The notes below the pieces were generated by a model. The model was not told where the DNA came from. It saw nothing but the letters and a program-made list of their open reading frames with translations, and searched no databases. The position numbers and the translations under genes were made by a program. Shown here one piece after another: positions 20,604 through 31,346 of a stretch of 64,000 nt of DNA (position 1 is its first letter; every line of letters starts with the position of its first letter). Source of the stretch: Plumapathes pennacea (lineage: Eukaryota > Cnidaria > Anthozoa > Antipatharia > Myriopathidae); contig OZ038472.1 in NCBI GenBank assembly GCA_964036295.1, forward strand, positions 7,028,001 through 7,092,000. The letters are read 5' to 3'.

Positions 20604-20751
20604 TACATTCTCTAGTGCTTCCATGCCTTCCTTTAGAATTTTCAAGGAGTCCTGAGTCTGGCCTAAGACAGCTCCTTTGGGACCATTAGTTGCTTTGCCT
20701 TCAAGATTATGAGTGTCCTTCGCTCTTTTCACAGTTTCTTGCATATAACTA
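20604..20751. other. Short spacer with an open minus-strand frame
   Basis: The minus strand is open and polar here (ending LKILKEGMEALENVF), between the inverted-arm element and a Helitron-B terminus. It may be a fragment of a captured exon. Unrecognised. Confidence 0.25.
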
Positions 20752-20788
20752 CTAGAAATACGATAACCGCAGATATCCCCTCGCTCTG
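20752..20788 (-). mobile_element. Isolated 3' terminus of STPR-Helitron family (copy 5)
   Basis: CTAGAAATACGATAACCGCA followed by GATATCCCCTCGCTCTG matches the invariant end of the other four copies (minus strand 3' end, CTAG preceding T). The rest of the element is absent and LINE sequence follows. Confidence 0.6.
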
Positions 20789-20829
20789 TAGTGGGTTTTC
20801 GGAAGCATTCAAACCAGGACATGCAAAAA

Positions 20830-22510
20830 GATCACAGGACTTGAAATTGGGCAAAAGACTGCAAAAACAGCAATGTATGCGGACGATACTACAACCTTTG
20901 TTCGTGTATGCACTCAGCAATTGTATTATTTCGCCTCCTCGATCATTTTAGTACTTTTTCGGGCCTCAAAATCAACAAAGGAAAAACGGAGGGTTTATGG
21001 CTTGGACCTTATAAAAGAAGATTAGGAATGGTTAACCCCTATGGAATATTATGGCCCCAGAATTACATTATATCCCTTGGGATAGCGTTCGCACACGATC
21101 CTAGCTCCGCCAACAAAATTAACTTTGACCAGCACATTTTGAAACTTCAGAAAGTTCTTACTCATTGGTCTCCAAGACACCTGTCTATTGTAGGGAGAAT
21201 AACTATTGTTAAGACCTTGGCGCTGTCTAAACTTATTTATGTCTCCTCCGTTCTGGATGTTCCAGACAACTACATCAAAGAGGCCAACAAGAGCATTTTT
21301 TCTTTCATTTGGAATTTTAAGCCCGACAAAGTTAAAAGAGCAACGCTGGTTGCTCCTATTAGTAAGGGCGGCCTAAATATGGTCAACTTTCACGATGTGG
21401 AAAGGTCTCTAAAAGTTGCTTGGGTGCGCCGCATCTGCAACGCAGCCTACAGCGCGTGGTCGGCCCTGGTCATGTCAAAATTAAGCAAGTTTGGAGGTAC
21501 TCTCCTGTTTCAATGCAATTTCGATATAAAATTATTAGAGTTAAAAGATCTTCCAGTCTTTTACTAAAAAAATATTGACGACGTGGCAAGAGTGGCCGTT
21601 TTTATACTACAGACGACTAATTCGTCCAGACGCATTAGTCGTCTGACTGTTAAGTTCGACTGGTATAAAAACGAGTCGGAGAACTCACTCCATGCACGCT
21701 GCTTTTTTGCCGGGATTTCATCCCTCGTGCCGCCATCTTGAAACTGTCAAATATCTCGATTTGATAATGAAGCATACGCTTCTGGTCTCCAGTTAAGTTC
21801 GACTCGTTCTTATGCTAGACGCATTTTTCGTCTGAGACGAATTAGACGTCTGCTAAGTGCGTCTTTCAGTCACACTTAACAGACGCATAAGAATTTAAGT
21901 GCGTCTGCCCTGTTTTCCGTTTTTATACTAGAAAAATTAGTCGTCCGAAACGACTAATGCGTCTGAGACGAACTAGTCGTCTGTAGTATAAAAACGGCAA
22001 ATTCTACTCAAAAAAACCACACCTCGCGGAAGAATATAGGCAAGAGATCATATGGAACAACCGCTTCTTACGAATTGATGGAAAGTCTTTCTTTTTTAAG
22101 TCATGGTACGACAAAGAAATTTAAGAGTTCAAGACCTCTTGGACTCGCACAATCAATTTTTGACATTTAAGGACTTTACGGACAAATTCTGTATAAGTAC
22201 AACATTTTTAGATTATGCTGATATAATTGCGGCCATTCCCAAACTGGAAAGACGCGATTCGTAGTGGTACTCAATTCACCAATAATCAGGAACGCGCGGC
22301 AACTAATAAGGTCGTAACGCCCAAAAAGTTCTGCCTACTGCTTGCTGAGAAGTCTTTTTTTCCGCCCGTTGTAGAACTCTACCTGGAAGAACAAAAACTG
22401 AAACCAAAAGGAGGTTTATGAACTCCCTTTCAAGATTACTATAGAAAATAAGCTAAGGAGCTTCCAGTTTAAGTGTTACCGAGCACTTTCGTGTCGTACA
22501 GTAGTAATGG
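20830..22510 (+). pseudogene. LINE (L1/Tx1-like) reverse transcriptase remnant
   Basis: The catalytic reverse-transcriptase motif appears as AMYADDTTTFV (YADD at 20876-20887). After a frameshift the 20908-21567 frame reads FSGLKINKGKTEGLWLG, WSPRHLSIVGRITIVKTL and FIWNF, the thumb and C-terminal blocks of L1-superclade reverse transcriptases. The same domain continues beyond a MITE insertion: EEYRQEIIWNNRFLR (about 22030), LDYADIIAAIPKL (about 22215) and LPFKITIENKLRSFQFK (about 22430-22480). It is truncated at both ends and frameshifted several times. It would copy RNA into DNA at the target site if intact. Confidence 0.85.
21595..21998. mobile_element. 404-bp MITE inserted in the LINE remnant
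   Basis: Terminal inverted repeats of about 45 bases: GCCGTTTTTATACTACAGAC at the left end and its reverse complement at the right end. Repeated GACGACTAAT/AGACGCATTAGTCGTC motifs lie inside both ends. LINE-coding sequence resumes on the right side, so this is a later insertion. No coding capacity. Confidence 0.85.
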
Positions 22511-23300
22511 GGACTCGCTGGCGAAGGAGGATTGAAACGGCTTTCCCTGAGGTGGCACTTTAATCTTTCTCTTCACAGTGTAGCTCGAGAGTTACAAGAA
22601 TTTCGTTCATAGGTCTGAACTCTACAGAGGAGAGTCCAACAGCTTATCTCTGTCCTTCACATCTCTGCTCTCTTCTCCTATCCTTCTCTCTCTCTCTTTC
22701 TCTGGTCTGTCTCTAGTACAACGTAGGCTCTGTTATATGGCCTCGCGCAGAGTGCAACTCATTAATTTTCATATATACATTTCTTAATCCCTACGTATAA
22801 CGGGTCCAGGACAAAGTTGCGTCGATCCACCTGTGGATCTGTTGTTCTGGGATCATTCGAGCTTAACGATCTATGGTGTCACCTGCTCCTATCTGGTAGC
22901 TACGTTGTTATTGCATCAGCTTCAACGATGCTTCGCTCGGGCGCTTCCTTGTGGAATATTGTTAGGTGTCCGAGCTGTTTATTACAGGTGGTTGTTATGG
23001 TTGTTTTGCCAACAAAAGTTTCCAGTTAATAGGATTTCAAGTTGTCGTATTTCCGCTCGTGGCTGAATATAAATTTCCTATATTTGACTCTCAACATAAG
23101 CTAACACATAATCTAAATACCGTCAAATCAGGTGCTCTTAGTTCAGAGTTCAGAGTTCATTTTATTTCCACCTTAAAGTACCATTTATAATTACAGGTAA
23201 ACCATTTCTGTGGTGGCTTACCAGCAAAAAACCTATTAAAGTTAAAAGGCGCTGGCAAGCCGATCCTTTCAAGGAACAAATCTATTTACATTGAATACTT
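22511..23300. other. Non-coding stretch with a CT-rich tract
   Basis: No gene identified. A pyrimidine-rich CT tract lies at about 22660-22712. Confidence 0.35.
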
Positions 23301-23489
23301 AACAAATAAACCAGCTTAAAGCGTGCTCCGTTCAGAAATAAAGCACGCAGCAAGTGACGAGAGCACGAAAGAAGTATAGGGAGAAAGGCGAGCCGAAGGC
23401 GAGCGTATTTCCCCACTTCTTGAGTGCTCTCGGCACTTGCTAAGTGCTTTATTTCTGAACGGAGCACGCTTGAAGCTGGTTTATTTGTT
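23301..23489. mobile_element. 189-bp palindromic MITE
   Basis: The left arm starts AACAAATAAACCAGCTTAAA and contains GCGTGCTCCGTTCAGAAATA. The right arm mirrors it, ending GAAGCTGGTTTATTTGTT. Only the central 30 or so bases are unpaired. A diverged relative is at 30255-30450 (CAGCTTCCGGCGTGCTTTGT..CTGAACGGAGCAC). Confidence 0.85.
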
Positions 23490-24566
23490 TTATAACATAG
23501 AACTTCAAAACTTTCACAATAAAACTGTCTTTATTCATCAAAAATGTTGAAATGCTAACAGCGATGAAAAAAATAAATTCTCCTAAACGGCTCGGCGGTC
23601 CGAATTGCCAAGTCAGTACAGTTTCGCTTCAATTTTTCAACCAGGCCGCCTGTTCTATAAAATTAGAAAACATCTCACAGTAAAGAACTATATTTCCTGT
23701 AGAACTTTGGACTACAAGTACATGAAATCATACAGTCGGCTAGTGCATAAAATGCAAATTTGAAGGGAATCAACAAATGCTCCAACGGCCGACTCGAAAA
23801 TTGTGTGAATGAAAACTTACCGATTTCTTGACTCTACCTCGTAGTACAATCATTTGAAGTCCGTCCGAAAATTCTTCAATCATTTTTTTCAGTCACATCG
23901 TCGGAAATTCTTTCTCTTGCATCACTACAAACACGTCTGTTCGTCTGTCTTCGCCGTTCATGTTCAGTGATTGCTCACGGCTGATCTTCTTCAACTGAAT
24001 GATTTGCTCTCTCCTTCCTTGTTGAAGCCATTCAACTTCATTCAAACAACCCACTGATGTAATTGTGACTCCCAAATATGCTGTACTTAGGGACAGTCCT
24101 TAAACCGAGTCGCTTTCCACGACGCTGACAAGAAACTTGCCGTTCTTCGACATAGATTTTCCCTCTCCAAACTGTTGAAGTGCTTTTTGATGAGGTCACG
24201 TTCTTTACCGATTCACGGTGAACCGTACTAGCCGGTGCCTTCACTTAAAGCCAAATTTTATCTCGAAGTTGGGCATTGGTGACTCCATTCTCGCATTATT
24301 TTTTCTTTTTTGCCAGAGGATGACGTAAGCGTGGTTTATAACTTATAAAACACGGGTAAGTGTGGTTTATACTCTGGCAAACCACGTTTTTCGACCAATC
24401 AGCGCGCGACTTGTATCGTGACTATGTTATAATGTAGAATATATGGAACTAAACAGTAATGTACATCATCATAAATTGGACTAGATCAATAATATTGATG
24501 GGAAAACTTATTTATCAATTATTTATCGATTGATCCTATAATGTACGGACATTATTGTATGGAGAG
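23490..24566. other. No recognised gene; weak minus-strand coding signal near 23.9-24.2 kb
   Basis: A minus-strand frame at 24075-23893 (NEVEWLQQGRREQIIQLKK) has the look of a protein segment, but I cannot tie it to a family or to splice sites with confidence. Around 24330-24390 the sequence GTGGTTTATA repeats in direct orientation. Confidence 0.3.
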
Positions 24567-24970
24567 GAGAATTTTTTTTTTTTTTTTTTTTTGTCTTTTA
24601 CGGAATATTGATATAGAAAGAGATTGTTTAATTCCAGAGGCAAGGAATTCCAAACTTTACTGGCAGAAAACCTGACACTAAACTTACCATAATTAAGCCA
24701 CACTTTAGAAGATAAAGATTTTGCTTAGAAACAGAACGTGTGTTATAATTATGTACAGATGATTTAGGCCTGAAATAATTTGAGAAAATTTCAGGAAGGT
24801 AGTTATTTTGATGCCTGTAAACTATTTCACCAAGTTGTTGCTTGTTGATTTGAAAAATATTCAAAACATGCAGTTTATCAACAAGAGGTTTACTGGAGGC
24901 TCTGAAATAAGAAAAAGTCATTGCACGTAAAACCCTTTTTTGTAGAATATACAAGGGCTGCAAAATAGTC
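24567..24970 (-). pseudogene. 5'-truncated LINE (CR1/L2/Jockey-like) 3' end with poly(A)
   Basis: The minus-strand frame 24963-24628 reads LYILQKRVLRAM, LHVLNIFQINKQQ, YLPEIFSNYF, HNYNTRS and PCLWN, the conserved C-terminal region after the reverse transcriptase in CR1/L2/Jockey-type LINEs. After it the minus strand runs into a 24-base poly(A) (poly(T) on plus at 24569-24592). The 5' end is cut at about 24970, typical of incomplete reverse transcription. No clear target duplication. Confidence 0.75.
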
Positions 24971-25508
24971 TAATACCGAAAAGCTTGTTTGTGAAAGCTT
25001 AGTCGCTCAATGTTCGCAAGTGTGTCGATCGGCGTTTTTGCAGAACTTATGATTGAAGGTTGAAGCCTTCACGATACGATAGCAATTTTTTCACTGAACA
25101 GCAGCTTCAACTGTTTCTTAATCTCGGCTAAGTAAATATAACTATATAGACTTGCCGTAAACTCAGGTTTCTCTTCCTTTCTGAGATTTTTGGCAGCCAG
25201 TTATGCCGTTTCAGCGGTTCTGTTGTTCGGTGACTTTCATCCATAACGAGTTCCATAGCAAAACTCAGGGTAAACTCAGTCTTTCATTCAAGGCTAGTCA
25301 AGACAGTGATCCTCGTTGACTTGAGTTTTGCGTTACGCAAATTTTCACAGCGTGAATTTTCAGCGTCGAATAAGAAGTCGCGCGTTTGACATTGATTGAC
25401 TGTTGGTTTTGCTTTGGAATGGCTTCCTTCACCTTGTTTATTTTTGCATCTACATTATTTACTAGTAATCATTGGTGTGCTCATTCAATTAACCATCAAT
25501 AGTGCTCG
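24971..25508. other. Non-coding stretch
   Basis: No gene seen. The phrase AAACTCAGG(G)TAAACTCAG appears in variant forms near 25153 and 25262. Confidence 0.35.
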
Positions 25509-25581
25509 TAATGTTTGAAAATTCCACTAATAACACTCGTCCTGCGGACTCGTGCTATTTTGTTAGAATTTTCAAACATTA
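25509..25581. repeat. 16-bp perfect inverted repeat abutting the Harbinger element
   Basis: TAATGTTTGAAAATTC at 25509-25524 is matched by its exact reverse complement at 25566-25581. The right arm ends in TTA, the proposed target site of the adjacent Harbinger element. Likely a small palindromic repeat that served as its insertion site. Confidence 0.8.
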
Positions 25582-26026
25582 GGGCGACCACATCGCAAGG
25601 AAGAAATAAAAGTGTTGTTTGCATATATGTTTGTCGTTGGAACCGTCGGTTCCTCGCGTCAGGTTGCTGAGGTTGAATTGCGTTAATCGTCTTTTACGAG
25701 GAGCACCCATCGGAGCTGTTCCGCAAAATATGTGTTCCACACAACATCCTGTGCCGGCAGGCGTTTTGTAATAATTAGATATAAAGAGACAGAGGTTCCT
25801 CCTGTCGCTTTGCGCGGCCAAAAAATATGTATTCTAAAGCCTGGAAGCAGTACGTTATTTTTTTCCGGCTGGAAAAATAGGTGATTTTGATAAGCTGCTG
25901 GCAGCGACCAGTACACGAGATCAGCTCAATTTCACATATGCACGTGCGCGCGCCTTTTTTTCTTCTGCAATCAGTCCTCTTTGTATTCTGAAGGCTGCGT
26001 TAACAACATGGACAGCCGAGTGCCTT

Positions 26027-26842
26027 ATGACTACGCCCTACGGTACAAACAATTACTATTCTCCGACTTTACAATTTCCCCCGTATTTCGGACAAAGTGC
26101 CAGACAGCACGGAAGTTTGTGGCCAAGCCCGCCTGGGTTGGAAGCCAATTCTAAAACACGGAGCACTCCCAGCACTTCGACCGAATGCACGCCGTGTTCA
26201 CCAAATGAAGCCCCATCGCTGGAAAGCGCAGCAAGAAAAACATACGATACTTGGAGTACGGAGGCGCAGAAGCTTTTGGTACAACTGTGGGCCGAAAATT
26301 TTGCAAGGCTGGAGAGTAAAGACGCCAGAAAAACTTGGCAGAAAATCACAGATGAGCTGAACAATCGCCTGGGTTGTTCGAAAACCATTCAGAAATGTAG
26401 CAAGAAAATGAAATACTTCATCGCTCGCTACAAGGACGTCAAGGATTGGAACTGCAAGCAGAGTGGAGGAAATCGGAAGAAGTCAGCGTTCTACGAGGAA
26501 ATTGACGCCATTCTCGGCTGCAGAGATGTGGTCACTTTGCCACACGTTGTACTAGCTGGGTCCAGCAACAACCAAGGGCAAGAAGACAACGCGCCACAAG
26601 ACATGCAAGATGCCAGGTCTAACAGGAAGAAGACAAAGAAAAGGCAGAGGCTCGAGGAGCGGGAGGAAGAGGAACAAAAAGCGTACAAACAAGCATTTCA
26701 AGAAATGAAAGAGCATCGCTCAGACATGAAAAAATTCATGACAAACTGGCAAAAGATGCAAAGGCAGCAAATGGGGATGATGAACGGCTTCATTGGCGCA
26801 ATGACCCAGTTCATGCAGAGGGAAACAAATGGCGGAAAGTAG
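26027..26842 (+). CDS. Harbinger Myb/SANT-like DNA-binding protein
   Basis: 271 residues, open from ATG to TAG. Residues about 70-165 (TWSTEAQKLLVQLWAENF, then KTWQKITDELN and CSKKMKYFIARYKDVKDWN) form a Myb/SANT-like DNA-binding domain of the type found in the second ORF of Harbinger transposons. In that superfamily the protein helps carry the transposase to the nucleus and to the element ends. Residues about 185-250 are a charged coiled-coil-like region (EEREEEEQKAYKQAFQEM). An upstream ATG at 26008 reads MDSRVPYDYALRY in another frame and would join in frame with a one-base change, so the true N-terminus may have been frameshifted. It is the only intact transposon protein of substantial length in the window. 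Confidence 0.8.
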   Translation: MTTPYGTNNYYSPTLQFPPYFGQSARQHGSLWPSPPGLEANSKTRSTPSTSTECTPCSPNEAPSLESAARKTYDTWSTEAQKLLVQLWAENFARLESKDARKTWQKITDELNNRLGCSKTIQKCSKKMKYFIARYKDVKDWNCKQSGGNRKKSAFYEEIDAILGCRDVVTLPHVVLAGSSNNQGQEDNAPQDMQDARSNRKKTKKRQRLEEREEEEQKAYKQAFQEMKEHRSDMKKFMTNWQKMQRQQMGMMNGFIGAMTQFMQRETNGGK

Positions 26843-27029
26843 TCTCAGCTCGGGCCAACTGAACGTATTTATTACAGTACTAGTTCATATTTCTGTTTAG
26901 AACTGATGTATGACGTAATCTTGCATCAGTTAGTTGTTGGCTGAACGTAAACTGACCTAGATGTCATGAACTGAAACATATTCAACTGTTTACTAGAAGT
27001 CAAAACTTATTCTAATTGTTTGCAATGTA

Positions 27030-27178
27030 ATTCTGAAGAACAATCCTCGCGTCTTCACCATCGCGAATAGTATCATTGCATTACGGGTCGCCGCAATCAT
27101 TTGCATTCGGATCATGTTCTTCCCACTCATCACCAGCCTTTATACAGAAATTGTGTAAAACAGCACAGACTATAGCTA
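27030..27178 (-). pseudogene. Harbinger transposase, C-terminal part, separated by the hAT-like insertion
   Basis: Minus strand from 27178: AIVCAVLHNFCIKAGDEW, then EEHDPNAND and, after an in-frame stop, DTIRDGEDARIVLQNYI. The AxLHNxC block is the conserved sequence shortly after the catalytic Glu in Harbinger DDE transposases. It continues directly from the frame that ends at 31347 (FATKIA) once the insertion and one copy of TATAGCTA are removed. It contains a TAA within the last part, so even the uninterrupted gene was damaged. Confidence 0.85.
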
Positions 27179-27189
27179 GGGGTGGCGAA

Positions 27190-27312
27190 TGGTCCCTCGA
27201 AAATCGTGGGTCTCGCAAACTTTTGATCGAGTCTCGGAATCTCGGAAGCCTTTGTGATGAGTCTCGAAATCTCGTTTTTTGTGGGTTCGTGTCGGTCTCG
27301 GAGTCTCGGATT
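27190..27312. repeat. Left subterminal array of GAGTCTCGG motifs
   Basis: Several copies of (GA)GTCTCGGA and AATCTCGG within 120 bases, all in the plus orientation. Subterminal repeats of this kind are commonly transposase-binding sites in hAT elements. Confidence 0.8.
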
Positions 27313-28467
27313 TGTTTTTATGGTGGAGGGTTTTTAGCAAATTTTATGGTTAGTAAGCAACGAAAGTCGTTTCTCAGTCAAGAGAACCACGCGTACTACG
27401 CACGAAAACACGCTGTATTTCATTCACCTAAGGTAATTGGAATGATTAGTAGTGTTTGCGGTATAACAGCATATCCAAGCTCGTTACTCTGATTACTCAT
27501 TCATGCCTTCATTCGTAAAATGTTTCGTATGCAAGTTTCAAGGGACAATTCGGAACAATTTGGAAGTTTATTATAAAGAATAATATTTCGGTTATCCTGG
27601 AGCGAACTTGTATTTGCAAACGGAAGGACTAGAATTTGACCTTCGGACTTAGGTTTGCAGTAGCCTTTAGGAGCATAGTTCATAAATGAGGTCAGCGAAG
27701 CATTTGCGTGTGCAGCACAAACCGCAGGAAAGGCATGGCGCCAGGTTCGCTACGAATGTGCCTGTCGGTAAGCTTTACCTGCACGATTTGAGCTAAGCTG
27801 CCAAGTGGTTGCACGGCATCGTAATACACAGACACCTTCGGAGTCTTTGTAGTCGCCTATGCCGCGGAAATTCCGTCTATTCCTTTCTGGTCTGATCTCA
27901 TTGTGGTTTTGCTATCCGATTTAGATGTTTACCCAAACGGAAGTTTGTAGCCGCTGTACGTGCTCCCTGAGCATACTTAACCGCTGGATTGTAGTGTAGA
28001 ATTTAGTTGAGTTGAGTTGAGTAGAGTTGAATTCAGCTGAGTTAGAGTGGTGACTTGGAGCCCGAGCTCTCCGTTAGTCTCGAAGCTCTAGAGCTCAGCA
28101 GTTTCACGAATAAAGAAGTCAACGAGTCCAGAATCGAGTCTCCTAAAATCTGCTCCGTAACACAAGGCACATGTTGGACCACGCCAAGGCAATTCAATTT
28201 CATATCAAAAGTCGTAAATCTTAACCTTAGACAGTATTTTAAGGTTCAGCGGTTGGGTCTACAAGTATTCCAGTCTGCCAAACTTAGGGTCTTATAACCA
28301 AAAACTGTTACTCGTGTATCATTTTAAAATATTTGGTCAATGGAAGCAGTAAATTCAATCATGTAGCAGATCGTCTTAGCGGATGTAGTGGAACGACCTC
28401 CATATGCAGCAAAATTACTGTAGCGAAACGACTGTTTGACACGTTACCTCACATTGCTACTAGCTTG
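27313..28467. other. Non-coding interior of the hAT-like element
   Basis: No gene recognised. A short (GAGTT)n-like run is at 28007-28050. Confidence 0.35.
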
Positions 28468-29560
28468 TTACTGGCGATATCTGTGTGGAAGCCTCAGAGA
28501 TCGTCCTCTGGAAGTACTAGCACCGTTGTTTCCTTCGACTGTCGTTTCCGTGGGGGATTCTCTCCTGGGAATTTGACTCAGTTCCATTACACACTGATGG
28601 TAAATAACTTCATCGATTTTCAGATGAAAGTCATCCTCAACATAACTGATAGAGTCTTCGGCTGTTAGCTTACAAACGATTTGATCCAAATCGACCATGC
28701 CAGTGAACTCATAGTGTAACAGCAAACAGTCCTCTGAATCTGGAGAGTAGATGTGCATTTTTGCTGCATCACTGGGTTGGTGTGGTCTCCAATCCTGCGC
28801 CAACATTCGAAGCAGAAAGATTCCTGAAGCTCTTCGATCGTGTGACACAAGAATGGTGGATCCTTTACCAAGAAATCCAGGGATAGAAGGGTCGGAATCT
28901 TTGGAACTAGCTTCATTTCGGCGGGAGATGTTGTCATTATCGCTTTCGTTGCTGCTGCACTCCTGCATTGCAATGTTGCTCCTCATCTCAGTGAGACACG
29001 AAGAAGGATTCGCATTCAGTGTGCAGCGTCCATATGCAGAAATAGGAAGGGTCGGGGGTTATCCTTTGTGGACTTGGCTCAAACTGAGAACTGTCGTGCT
29101 GCCTTTCCATACTCTTGAGCCCACTTCCTGAACTCGGACACCTCTTCATCAGTTCCAGGTTGTTTATTCGGTCGTGGGATTTTTGGTAAATCTCCAAAGC
29201 TCACCATACATTATGGGACTTCATAATAGCTCCTTCGGTTTGTGAAATAGTTGAAGTCACAGTGTGTCGTTCTCTTCACTGTTTCTTCCACCGCGGCAGG
29301 GAATTGATGAGCGTATTGCAGAACAGAGGGGACTTCATATAAATCCCTCATCCTCGAGTTGAAGCGTTCCACAATAAGAGTGACCAGCGATTTTGGGCGA
29401 AGCTCATGGACATATGTTGGATCAACGGACTGTATTTGACCTTTTATCGACTTCAGGCATCCAACGTCATCCGAACGCTGCCAAAAGTCTTCGAAGAGGG
29501 TACGCCATGTGGCCCTTCCACTGTTGATCTTCCGCCGGCATTGATCCTCGCTTTGTCTAT
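28468..29560 (-). pseudogene. Decayed multicopy (probably cnidarian-specific) gene, long minus-strand frame
   Basis: From about 29555 the minus strand reads TWRTLFEDFWQRSDDVGCLK, IQSVDPTYVHELRPKSLVTL, ERFNSRMRDLYEVPSVLQYA and RRSYYEVP, then a stop. It continues in the same frame with SFGDLPKIPRPNKQPGTDEE, EFRKWAQEYGKAAR and a second stop. After a frameshift, 28986-28468 reads GFLGKGSTILVSHDRR, then YSPDSEDCLLLHYEFTGMVD and KLTAEDS, which resembles a small beta-rich C-terminal module. The style matches large uncharacterised multicopy proteins I recall from corals and anemones; I cannot name a function. It is carried as cargo between the hAT-like ends. At least two stops and one frameshift. Confidence 0.55.
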
Positions 29561-30254
29561 GGCAGTTTCACTTTGACGTGAAATAAGTCAAGCAAATTCA
29601 GGCATGGGTCGCACTTAGCACTGAGTTTTAGTCAGACTGTGGGACCAGGGTAGCCCATGCCATGTAAGAAATAAGACCTAACAGGAGTATATCTTAGTAA
29701 ACCACTTAGCGATACGGTGAGGAGCTTGGGAGTATTTCCAGATTTTCTGGGCGCAATTTTCTTGCACAACAACGCGTCAATGGCAAAGAAGTCAAAGAGA
29801 GTTTCAAAAGCATGACCCAGTCAGTTATAACACAAACGTTGCTAGAGATAAAACCAAGGCAAAAAAAAGAAGGAAGAGTACAAACTTTCGAAACCCAACG
29901 GCCGTGCCGTCATGTCTGGTTATGTTGATTTTCTTGTTTGCCTACTATCTTAGCTTCTCTTGATTCTAAAATGGTAGCCAAACCAAAATAAAACCTAGTG
30001 GAAATGTCCTGGCAGTAAATCAATTTTCACAGCCGAAATTGCCGTTTGATCGTTCGCGCAAGAAAGCACGAGGTACAGTGACCTAGAGGTGACAGTTCAT
30101 GAATACTTACACTTACAGAGGATTACTTACATTTGCGCTTCCGTCGTTGCCTCTCCTCCTCCCTCTCTTCATCCATCACGCATTATTTAAGCCAGCCACA
30201 ATTCTGATCATACTGATAGCTACTGATGATAACCGATCTTTGCAGATGGAGCTA
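29561..30254. other. Non-coding interior of the hAT-like element
   Basis: No gene seen on either strand. Confidence 0.35.
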
Positions 30255-30450
30255 GTGAAACCAATGAAACAGCTTCCGGCGTGCTTTGTTGAGATAACGC
30301 ACGCCAAAGTGACGACAGCACAAAAGAATGTAGGGAGAATCGCAAACCGGAAGCGAAAGTTTTTCCGTACGTCTCCAAGTTTCTAAAGTACTCTGCATCT
30401 CTAGCTCTGAACGGAGCACTGCTTAGTGCTGTTTCAGTTGTTTTCTAACG
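30255..30450. mobile_element. Diverged relative of the 23.3-kb palindromic MITE
   Basis: Contains CAGCTTCCGGCGTGCTTTGT at the left and CTGAACGGAGCACTGCTTAG at the right. These correspond to the arms of the element at 23301-23489, but the palindrome is now badly eroded. Confidence 0.5.
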
Positions 30451-31209
30451 TGGAATATTTACACGTTTTCAAAAAGCTATCTATATTTATCTAATATCCT
30501 CGGATGTCCACAAAGACCAAGAAAGAGATTCTCCCAAATTTGTCAAACTTACCCTGCGGCTGAGCGATTTCGCAGTTCCTTTTTTAGGTGCAGAAGTAGC
30601 TAGAAGTCCGTTTCTTCTCAAAACTGAAACAACATGTCACAGAAACAGAACTTTATTTTGATTAGCTAGTCTGGTCTATTCATTATTCACTGGCATGTGC
30701 GATTAAAAGTTGAAGCGATTCGATTTTGCGGGTTTTAGAATTAATTGACCCTTTATACTGGGTATAAAGTACAACTACTTGGAGTTTCCTTTAGCTTTCT
30801 TTGACAGAGGATCACGTTTGTGTGCTTCGAATTAAGCGGGCAACATTTACTTCATTTAACAAAAGCTAACAAATCGCGCACGGTTCGCCGTTTTGATCGT
30901 TTCGCTCGGGCGTGTTGCGCGATGATCTCCCAGCCGTGCGTCTGTGATTTCTGTGCTCTTATTGATCACGGTTGGTAACCCATCAGAATCGAGTATGGAT
31001 CCGTTTGTTGTGAAAACCCTAACTCTGATAGAGCGCAATTTTTGGCCAATAGGCGCGCGGTTTGTATCGGGATACGTGATAAGGAGCTTTCCAGAAGCTC
31101 GCCGACACATCACCGGAAGCGGAGTGACAAGGCGCGTGACCTTAATTGGCCGTAAAAAGGTCGAAATGTTAATTTGTATAACTGAAGAGCTAGCGTTCAT
31201 TTCACTGCA
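30451..31209. other. Non-coding interior of the hAT-like element
   Basis: An open minus-strand frame of 114 residues (31200-30856) exists but has no recognisable domain and no support. Otherwise nothing seen. Confidence 0.35.
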
Positions 31210-31334
31210 CTGAGTCTCGGGCTCGGATTTTCAGAATCGTTGGAGTCTCGGTCTCGGATTTTGTCAAACCCGGAGTCTCGGTCTCGGATTTTCAAACAAG
31301 GGTCTCGGCGTCCCGGCGAGTCTCGGATTTTACC
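31210..31334. repeat. Right subterminal array of GAGTCTCGG motifs
   Basis: Repeats of GAGTCTCGGTCTCGGATTTT within 125 bases, again on the plus strand, so in direct and not inverted orientation relative to the left cluster. They lie just inside the right inverted terminus. Confidence 0.8.
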
Positions 31335-31346
31335 ATTCGCCATCCC

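Larger units (their letters stand above)
27179..31346. mobile_element. hAT-like element, 4168 bp, exact 8-bp target duplication
   Basis: TATAGCTA occurs at 27171-27178 and 31347-31354, immediately flanking the segment. Removing the segment and one copy restores the Harbinger transposase frame. The ends are inverted repeats: GGGGTGGCGAATGGT at the left, and GGGATGGCGAATGGT as the reverse complement of the right end. Eight-bp target duplications are the rule for hAT elements. Each end has a dense cluster of GAGTCTCGG motifs. No transposase is seen inside; instead there is a decayed multicopy gene and a MITE-like piece, so it is probably non-autonomous. Confidence 0.85.

Noticed and set aside
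26056..26688. Minus-strand and other-frame ORFs over the Myb-like gene
   Set aside because: They overlap a frame with a recognisable domain and have no features of their own.
30856..31200. 114-residue minus-strand ORF
   Set aside because: No domain, no splice or repeat support, lies next to the hAT subterminal array.
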